Below, piece by piece: positions 58,361-64,000 of a stretch of DNA of 64,000 nucleotides (its first letter is position 1; every line of letters begins with the position of its first letter). Below the pieces are notes generated by a model, which saw nothing but the letters and a program-made list of their open reading frames with translations, ran no database searches and was not told where the DNA came from. Location: positions 1 to 64,000 of the forward strand of contig CAJLRL010000003.1 of assembly GCA_905209075.1 (NCBI GenBank), written 5' to 3'. Source of the stretch: an uncultured Lachnospiraceae bacterium. GTDB lineage: Bacteria > Bacillota > Clostridia > Lachnospirales > Lachnospiraceae. A program made the translations under genes and the position numbers.

Positions 58361-61010
58361 TGATGTAACCTATAATATAAGGGAAAAATTATTAAAAAGG
58401 CTTATAAATGTAGGAATCATAATATGTTTATTTGGTATATGTGAGCAGATGTTGATCAAGCCACATATAATAGCACTTTTTCCTATGCTTTTTTTGCTGG
58501 CAGCCTTAGTGGCGGGACATATTATGTCTTCAAAATATAACAGAACAGACATTGCAGAAATAATTATAGGAGTAGTTGCGATATATATTACATTTCCAAT
58601 CATATATTTTACAAGCGGGGGAATAAGAGGCGGTGCACCTATATGGTTTGTGCTTGGACTGTTTTATATAATAGGTATTTTTAATGGTAAAAAAATGTAT
58701 GTATTTCTTACCTGTGCCATAATCGAAGATATTATCATTTATGTGACAGGGTATATATATCCTGAACTAATAATCCCCATAGAGTCAGAAGGAAAAATTA
58801 TGATCGATTCTGCATTTGCGATCATATTTGTCGGAACATTTTTAGGGGTGATAACAAAGTTCCAGCTGAATGCATATAACAGATCAAGGAAAATTGCTAT
58901 ATCACAGCGTGATGAAATAGAGAAATTCAGCAAATCAAGAAATGCTTTTTTTGCAAGCATGAGCCATGAAATAAGAACACCTATAAACACGATAATAGGC
59001 CTGGATGAGATGATATTAAGAGAAAAGGGCTTATCCGATGAGGTGACTGAAAATGCTGAAACTATCCAGAATGCTGGAAAAATGCTTTTATCACTTGTAA
59101 ACGATATACTTGATCTTTCCCAGATCGAAAATAATAAAATGGAAATCTTTCCTGTAAAATACAGTACAGAAGATATGTTTAATGAGCTGATAGAGGTTGT
59201 AAGATACAGGATAGAAGAAAAAGGACTGGCATTTTATGTAAATATAGACAGTTCTATGCCGTCAATGCTATATGGAGATGCAAAGAGGATCAAACAGGTT
59301 TTACTTAATATTCTTGTGAATGCGGCGAAATATACAAAAGACGGAAGTGTTACCCTGACAGCCAAGTCAGAAGCAGTTTCAAAAGATAAATGTGAACTTA
59401 CAATATCTGTTCTTGACACAGGCATAGGAATAAAAAGTGAAAACATTAACACATTATTTGATTCTTTTTCAAGGGGAATAGGCAGGGATGTAAATAATAT
59501 AGAGGGAACAGGTCTTGGATTATCAATAAGCAAGCAGCTTATGGAGCTTATGGGAGGAGAGATTACTGTTGACAGTATTTATACAAAGGGTTCAAATTTT
59601 ACTGTTGTACTTGAACAAAAGATAATAGATGCAAAGCCTATAGGAAATATTGATTTTCTTGTCAGAAAAGGAAGCAGGCATCTGGCATATCGGCGGCTGT
59701 TTGAGGCACCTGATGTAAGGATACTCCTTGTAGATGATAATGACACAAGCCGTATGGTTATTACAAAATTGCTCAGAGAAACAAAAGTACAGATAGATCA
59801 GGCAAAAAATGCACTGGAAGCTCTCGACTTGACGCATAAAAAGTACTATAATATCATTCTGATGGACTACATGATGCCGGGAATCGATGGAAGAGAAGCA
59901 TTACAGAAAATCAGGCGTCAGGAAAACGGATTGTGCAAGGAATCGGCTGTTCTGCTTATGACAGCAGAAGGCGATTCGTCAATAATAAATAAGATAATGG
60001 AAGAAGGCTTCGATGGATATATAGAAAAGCCGGTTCAGGGAAATGGGCTTGAGGCATCAATAATGTCATTTATACCAAACGAACTTCTTGAATTTAAAGC
60101 AAAAACTGAGAATGTTGTTGTAAAAACCCTTGCAGGAGAGACAATAATAAAACCTAATGTATTAAAGAAAAAGCTTATAATCACTACGGACTGTGTCTGT
60201 GATATATCTACAGGAGAAGCAAAACAGCTTGGAATTATGCAGGTATATTTATATGTTAACACTCCAAGTGGAAGATTTAAGGATACAATAGAGATAGGGA
60301 TTGATAATGTCACATCAATGCTTGAAAAAGACAGGCGCAATATTCATGCATCTGCGGTAAGTGTAGAAGACTATGAAAATTTTTTTGCATCACGCCTTAC
60401 GGAAGCTGAGGAAGTCTTACATCTTTCATTCGGAAAAAATATGGGAAAGAGTTATTGGAATGCAATAAGTGCAGCAAAATGCTTTGGAAGTGTCCATGTC
60501 CTTGATTCAGGACTTTTATCGTGTGGACTAAGTATAGTTATAAAGTATGCGTCTGAAGCATTAAAAAATGGTGCATCATTGGAGGAGATAACAAAACTTG
60601 TGCAAGACATGAAGGGCAGAGTAAATACAAGATTTCTGTTAGACAGCATTGACCCGTTTTATGAAAATGGATATATAGGAAAGAAAATGCGGAATATATT
60701 TAATTTATTCCATCTGCATCCTATATTGGCTGCAAAGAAAAGCGGCCTTCATATAGATGGATTTATGTTAGGTGATATAGATAGCGCAAGAATCCGTTTT
60801 ATTAAAAAAACTGTTAAGAAGATCAAAAATAAGACTGTTAATGATATATATGTATCACATACAGGTATTTCTGTAAAACAACAGGAAATGGCTGCGTCTG
60901 TAATAGAAAAAGCAGGAATATGTGACAATGTAGTTATACATAAGTCATCGGTTACAAATGCATGCTTCTCTGGTCCGGGGACGATTGGTATTGCGTATTA
61001 CAAAAAATAA
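58350..61010 (+). CDS. Membrane histidine kinase-receiver-DegV (fatty-acid-binding) fusion protein
   Basis: An 886-residue fusion, to my knowledge not described. Six membrane helices (about 20-172) are followed by HisKA with His206 (SMSHEIRTPIN), HATPase (NILVNAAKY, DTGIGIK, GTGLGLSIS, about 310-415), a receiver with Asp506 (LMDYMMPGIDG) and Lys560, and from about 607 to the end a complete DegV/EDD fold: TTDCVCDIS, QVYLYVN, SGRFKDTI, VLDSGLLSCG, LHPILAAKK, and GPGTIGIAYYKK. DegV proteins bind fatty acids. Phosphate-contacting positions of FakB are changed (LSGT reads MGKS; His of HTGPG reads CFSGPG). Start 58350 has ACGGAGG 9 bases upstream. Confidence 0.9.
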   Translation: MHYDDVTYNIREKLLKRLINVGIIICLFGICEQMLIKPHIIALFPMLFLLAALVAGHIMSSKYNRTDIAEIIIGVVAIYITFPIIYFTSGGIRGGAPIWFVLGLFYIIGIFNGKKMYVFLTCAIIEDIIIYVTGYIYPELIIPIESEGKIMIDSAFAIIFVGTFLGVITKFQLNAYNRSRKIAISQRDEIEKFSKSRNAFFASMSHEIRTPINTIIGLDEMILREKGLSDEVTENAETIQNAGKMLLSLVNDILDLSQIENNKMEIFPVKYSTEDMFNELIEVVRYRIEEKGLAFYVNIDSSMPSMLYGDAKRIKQVLLNILVNAAKYTKDGSVTLTAKSEAVSKDKCELTISVLDTGIGIKSENINTLFDSFSRGIGRDVNNIEGTGLGLSISKQLMELMGGEITVDSIYTKGSNFTVVLEQKIIDAKPIGNIDFLVRKGSRHLAYRRLFEAPDVRILLVDDNDTSRMVITKLLRETKVQIDQAKNALEALDLTHKKYYNIILMDYMMPGIDGREALQKIRRQENGLCKESAVLLMTAEGDSSIINKIMEEGFDGYIEKPVQGNGLEASIMSFIPNELLEFKAKTENVVVKTLAGETIIKPNVLKKKLIITTDCVCDISTGEAKQLGIMQVYLYVNTPSGRFKDTIEIGIDNVTSMLEKDRRNIHASAVSVEDYENFFASRLTEAEEVLHLSFGKNMGKSYWNAISAAKCFGSVHVLDSGLLSCGLSIVIKYASEALKNGASLEEITKLVQDMKGRVNTRFLLDSIDPFYENGYIGKKMRNIFNLFHLHPILAAKKSGLHIDGFMLGDIDSARIRFIKKTVKKIKNKTVNDIYVSHTGISVKQQEMAASVIEKAGICDNVVIHKSSVTNACFSGPGTIGIAYYKK

Positions 61011-61030
61011 AAATAAAGGATGAATTAATT

Positions 61031-61900
61031 ATGGAATTATTCGACATTATTAAAACAATATTGTTTGGTATCGTAGAGGGAATAACAGAATGGCTTCCTA
61101 TAAGCAGTACTGGGCACATGATATTATTAAATGAAATTCTGCCGCTTAAGATCGGGGACAGCCCAAAAGAGTTTTACAGTATGTTTGAGGTCGTAATACA
61201 GCTTGGAGCCATTATGGCTGTTGTTATATTATTCTGGAGCCAGATATGGCCGTTTGGAAAGAAAAACAATAATGCTCCATTAAAGGAAAATGGAATTGGA
61301 GCATGGATAAAAACAGATATTTTTGCCTTATGGTTTCACATTTTAGTTTCAACTGTACCTGCGGCTGTGATCGGTATATTATTTGATGATGTTTTTGAAA
61401 AACTATTTTATAACTATGAGACAGTTGCAATAATGCTTATAATTTTTGGTATAGCATTTATAATTGTAGAGACAATGCATGAAGGTAAAGAGTATAGGAT
61501 TGATTCTTTAAAAGAGATAGGATATGATACAGCACTTCTGATAGGAATGTTTCAGCTTATAGCAGCTGTATTCCCGGGAACATCACGTTCAGGAGCAACG
61601 ATAGTTGGTGCACTTTTAATAGGTGTATCAAGAACAGTAGCAGCAGAATATACATTTTTTCTTGCTATTCCGGTAATGTTTGGAGCAAGTATACTTAAGC
61701 TTTTTAAATTTGGATTCCATTTTACAGGGACTGAGGCTTTTATACTTATACTTGGAATGGTTGTTGCTTTTGTAGTATCACTTTTTGTAATAAAGTTCCT
61801 TATGGGATATATCAAAAAACATAACTTTATCGTATTTGGATGGTACCGGATCGTTCTTGGAGTGATAGTGTTAGGCTGCGGTATAGCAGGTCTTCTGTAA
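61031..61900 (+). CDS. uppP: Undecaprenyl-diphosphatase
   Basis: Recycles the carrier lipid of cell wall synthesis and confers bacitracin tolerance. 289 residues with BacA-family motifs EGITEWLPISSTGHM (about 14-28) and FPGTSRSGATIVG (about 178-190), eight helices. Start at 61031 with AAAGGA upstream. Follows the DegV-fusion gene by 20 bases. Confidence 0.96.
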   Translation: MELFDIIKTILFGIVEGITEWLPISSTGHMILLNEILPLKIGDSPKEFYSMFEVVIQLGAIMAVVILFWSQIWPFGKKNNNAPLKENGIGAWIKTDIFALWFHILVSTVPAAVIGILFDDVFEKLFYNYETVAIMLIIFGIAFIIVETMHEGKEYRIDSLKEIGYDTALLIGMFQLIAAVFPGTSRSGATIVGALLIGVSRTVAAEYTFFLAIPVMFGASILKLFKFGFHFTGTEAFILILGMVVAFVVSLFVIKFLMGYIKKHNFIVFGWYRIVLGVIVLGCGIAGLL

Positions 61901-61915
61901 GGGAGGATACAGATA

Positions 61916-62419
61916 ATGCATGACGAATTGACACAAAATGATATAAAGAAAATGGAAGAAGAGATAGAACATAGAAAGCTTGTTGTAAGAAAACAGGCAC
62001 TTGAAGATGTTAAGGTTGCCCGTGCACAGGGGGATCTGAGCGAAAATTTTGAATATAAGGCTGCAAAACAATTTAAAAATCAAAATGAAAGCAGAATAAG
62101 ATATCTTGAGAAAATGATAAAAACTGCTGTTGTGATTTCAGATGAGTCAAAAGATGACGAGGTTGGAATGTTTAATACAGTAGATGTATATTTTGAGGAC
62201 GATGATGAGACTGAGACATATAAGATAGTTACTACAGTCAGAGGTAATTCGTTAAAGAATCTCATAAGCAAGGAGTCTCCTCTCGGTGCGGCAATATTTG
62301 GACACAAGGTAGGGGACAGATGTGAAGTAAAAGTAAATGATGATTATTCGTATTTTGTAAAAATAATGAAGATAGAAAATACAGTGGATGATGGATCTGA
62401 TGATCTGAGAAAATTTTAA
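61916..62419 (+). CDS. greA: GreA/GreB-family transcript cleavage factor
   Basis: Rescues backtracked RNA polymerase by stimulating transcript cleavage. 167 residues with the N-terminal coiled coil holding the acidic tip ARAQGDLSENFEYKAAK (about 35-51) and a C-terminal FKBP-like domain (SPLGAAIFGHKVGD). Strong GGGAGGA site; 15 bases after uppP. Confidence 0.93.
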   Translation: MHDELTQNDIKKMEEEIEHRKLVVRKQALEDVKVARAQGDLSENFEYKAAKQFKNQNESRIRYLEKMIKTAVVISDESKDDEVGMFNTVDVYFEDDDETETYKIVTTVRGNSLKNLISKESPLGAAIFGHKVGDRCEVKVNDDYSYFVKIMKIENTVDDGSDDLRKF

Positions 62420-62423
62420 AGTA

Positions 62424-62475
62424 CTCCTTTTGCTGTGATGTTGAAATGGCAGAAGGTTTAATTACTAAAAGGAGG
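62424..62475 (+). promoter_or_regulatory. Leader with two competing RNA structures before the BTAD regulator
   Basis: CTCCTTTT at 62424-62431 is the exact complement of AAAAGGAG at 62467-62474, the ribosome site of the next gene. The overlapping CCTTTTGC (62426-62433) can instead pair with GCAGAAGG (62449-62456). The two pairings exclude each other, one hiding and one freeing the ribosome site. Confidence 0.4.
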
Positions 62476-62486
62476 AAGTGATTAAT

Positions 62487-63671
62487 TTGATTACTGTAAA
62501 AACATTGGGAAAATTTGCCGTTATCAATGGAGATAAGATGATAACAGAGGATGAGATACGTTCGCCACAGATTACAAAGATGTTTATATGTCTTGCAATG
62601 CATAGGGATGATCCATATAGCAGAGAGGAACTTAAGGATGCTATGTGGGAAGAAGGAGATATTGATAATTCCTTTGGAGCCTTAAAAAATATGATATGTC
62701 GTACAAGAAAAAAAATTTCTGACAAGGTAGATGTCCCGTTTATTTTACTGGAAAAAGGTAAATATGTCTGGAACAATGAACTTGAGGTAGAATTTGACTT
62801 TGAAAGATTTGACGATTATATTCTTACAACGATAAATGAGAAAGATGAAGAAATAAAATATTTAAAGCTTGAGAGAGCGGTGGAGCTGTATAATGGTGAT
62901 TTTATTCACGAGGTAAAGGACGGACACTGGGTAAAAGTGCTGCAAAACTATTATCATAAGATGTATGTCAGTACAGTAAAATCACTTGTCAGACATTACA
63001 AACAGGAGTCTGATTATGAAAAAATAGAATCTATATGCGACAAAGCTATTACTATAGAAAAGTATGATCAGCAGTTATATTGTGATCTTATAAGAGCAAA
63101 GATAAAGCTTGATAAATCGGTTGAGGCATTATATTTATTCAAGCGTGCAAAAAGAATAATGGAAAGGAAGATGGGAAAAGGCAATGCAATACTCATGAAT
63201 ATAGTAAATAGGGAAATTTGTGAGTTAACTAATGGAACGGATCTAAGCAATATAAGACTGATCCAGAATGAAATTGCCGAGGCAGAGACAGATGGAGTAT
63301 TTTTTTGCAGATATTCTTTATTTAAAGAAATATGTAATCTTGAACTTAGAAAAAGCAGGAGATCAGAGGAGAATCACAATCTTGCACTGCTTACAGTACA
63401 GCTTGAAAAAGATATTCCGGGAGATGTTAAAAAGGAGCGGTTTGAGAGAAGTATGTATGGTCTTGAGCATACAATACGCGAATGCTTAAGATCCGGAGAT
63501 GTTGCTGCAAAATATAGTGATACACAGTATATACTGCTTTTGTCACAATGTACAAAAGACGAAGCAATGGGTATTGTAAACAGGGTACTGGAAAGTTTTT
63601 ATGAAAGCTATAAATTCTTCTGGAGAATAAATGTAAAAATAGAGCTGGATGAGATAAATATGGATTTTTAA
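62487..63671 (+). CDS. BTAD (SARP-like) transcriptional regulator with degenerate GGDEF-like tail
   Basis: About 394 residues. N-terminal OmpR-type winged helix (1-90; VKTLGKFAVING, SREELKDAMWEE, GALKNMICRTRKKI), a BTAD helical repeat domain (about 95-240; ERAVELYNGDFIHEV), and from about 265 a segment laid out like a GGDEF domain: RYSLFKEICNLEL, ALLTVQLE, and DVAAKYSDTQYILLL where active enzymes have GGDEF, so no cyclase activity is expected. I prefer TTG 62487 as start; GTG 62478 lies only two bases after GGAGG. Confidence 0.85.
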   Translation: MITVKTLGKFAVINGDKMITEDEIRSPQITKMFICLAMHRDDPYSREELKDAMWEEGDIDNSFGALKNMICRTRKKISDKVDVPFILLEKGKYVWNNELEVEFDFERFDDYILTTINEKDEEIKYLKLERAVELYNGDFIHEVKDGHWVKVLQNYYHKMYVSTVKSLVRHYKQESDYEKIESICDKAITIEKYDQQLYCDLIRAKIKLDKSVEALYLFKRAKRIMERKMGKGNAILMNIVNREICELTNGTDLSNIRLIQNEIAEAETDGVFFCRYSLFKEICNLELRKSRRSEENHNLALLTVQLEKDIPGDVKKERFERSMYGLEHTIRECLRSGDVAAKYSDTQYILLLSQCTKDEAMGIVNRVLESFYESYKFFWRINVKIELDEINMDF

Positions 63672-63681
63672 GAGGAATGTT

Positions 63682-64000
63682 ATGAAAAAGATTTATGATG
63701 GGATCATAACTGCGCTGCTTGTCATTATGATAATGCTTATTGCGGTTATGTTTGTCCCAAAAATATTTAAAATAAGTCCATATGTTGTCGTAAGTGAGAG
63801 TATGGAACCAACATATTCTAAGGGAGATCTCATTTATGTAAAGAATGATACATCAGACATAAAAAACGGCGATGTTATTACATTCTATACAGACAAGGAT
63901 ACAATAGTTACCCATAGGGTGACAGAAATAAACGTATCAGATCATACATACACGACAAAGGGAGATGCAAATCAGACGGATGACCCACGTCCGGTAAGTA
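63682..64000 (+). CDS. sipW: SipW-type signal peptidase I, 5' part
   Basis: The first 106 codons are in the window; the gene runs off the right edge. One N-terminal helix (about 9-30), catalytic serine in VSESMEPTYSKGDLIYVK (in part), and a histidine in IVTHRVTEI where ordinary bacterial enzymes have lysine, then KGDANQTDDP. This Ser/His pattern marks the archaeal/ER-like SipW type. Such enzymes usually mature a dedicated set of secreted fibre or pilin-like proteins encoded nearby. AGAGGA ribosome site, 10 bases after the BTAD regulator gene. Confidence 0.9.
   Translation, partial: MKKIYDGIITALLVIMIMLIAVMFVPKIFKISPYVVVSESMEPTYSKGDLIYVKNDTSDIKNGDVITFYTDKDTIVTHRVTEINVSDHTYTTKGDANQTDDPRPVS

Noticed and set aside
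1..64000. CRISPR array, tRNA, rRNA, riboswitch or insertion sequence
   Set aside because: Scanning intergenic stretches by eye showed no regular spaced repeats, cloverleaf-like elements, conserved riboswitch cores or transposase genes. A covariance-model search could still find a small RNA in the short gaps.

Overview
The window is AT-rich, gene-dense DNA from a Gram-positive anaerobe of class Clostridia, most likely a Lachnospiraceae-type gut bacterium. The pointers are a six-gene Rnf complex in the clostridial order CDGEAB, a cmk-ispH-rpsA block with the last two genes overlapping rather than fused, sporulation-family genes (gerW/ytfJ, ylbJ), an asp23-fakA-recG block, and a BTAD-type regulator of a kind common in that family. 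The genus cannot be fixed from this sequence alone. I see no rRNA, tRNA, CRISPR array, prophage or insertion sequence, and no gene-free stretch longer than about 200 bases.

Region by region. 1-8.0 kb: the 3' part of an oxaloacetate decarboxylase/pyruvate carboxylase alpha subunit, an RpiR regulator, an HI0933-family flavoprotein, cmk, ispH, rpsA, a lone cheR, and a reverse-strand YprB-type exonuclease. 8.2-14.3 kb: rnfCDGEAB followed by apbE, whose product attaches FMN to Rnf subunits; together they form a ferredoxin:NAD ion-pumping module. 14.4-29.2 kb: housekeeping genes, namely proB, a DUF896 gene, a 5-formyl-THF cyclo-ligase gene, proA, miaB, a NusG-II protein, a Gx transporter, ruvAB, zapA, a U32 peptidase, a SEDS/PBP pair, a Nudix hydrolase, gerW and rpmB. 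29.3-43.3 kb: asp23-fakA-recG, rqcH (reverse), then yicC-gmk-rpoZ-rimO-pgsA-rsmD-coaD, ylbJ (reverse) and pepD.

43.4-46.3 kb is a reverse-strand accessory patch: a TAXI-type solute-binding lipoprotein, a GltS symporter, a 64-residue protein with an internal repeat, a strong hairpin, and a truncated SulP transporter.

46.4-61.0 kb is a signalling island: a 76-residue protein, a PAS histidine kinase, a receiver/HD-GYP-like protein with broken catalytic residues, CheR, CheB, a CheY-like protein, CheA, CheW, a methyl-accepting protein with almost no extracellular part, a hybrid kinase with Hpt domain, and a membrane histidine kinase-receiver protein that ends in a complete DegV (fatty-acid-binding EDD) domain. 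No flagellar genes accompany it. The kinase-receiver-DegV fusion is the most unusual gene here and suggests a lipid- or membrane-sensing output or input of this chemosensory system. 61.0-64.0 kb holds uppP, a greA-family gene, a BTAD (SARP-like) regulator with a degenerate GGDEF-like tail, and the start of a SipW-type signal peptidase.

All family names come from reading motifs and overall sequence similarity by eye; no database search was possible.
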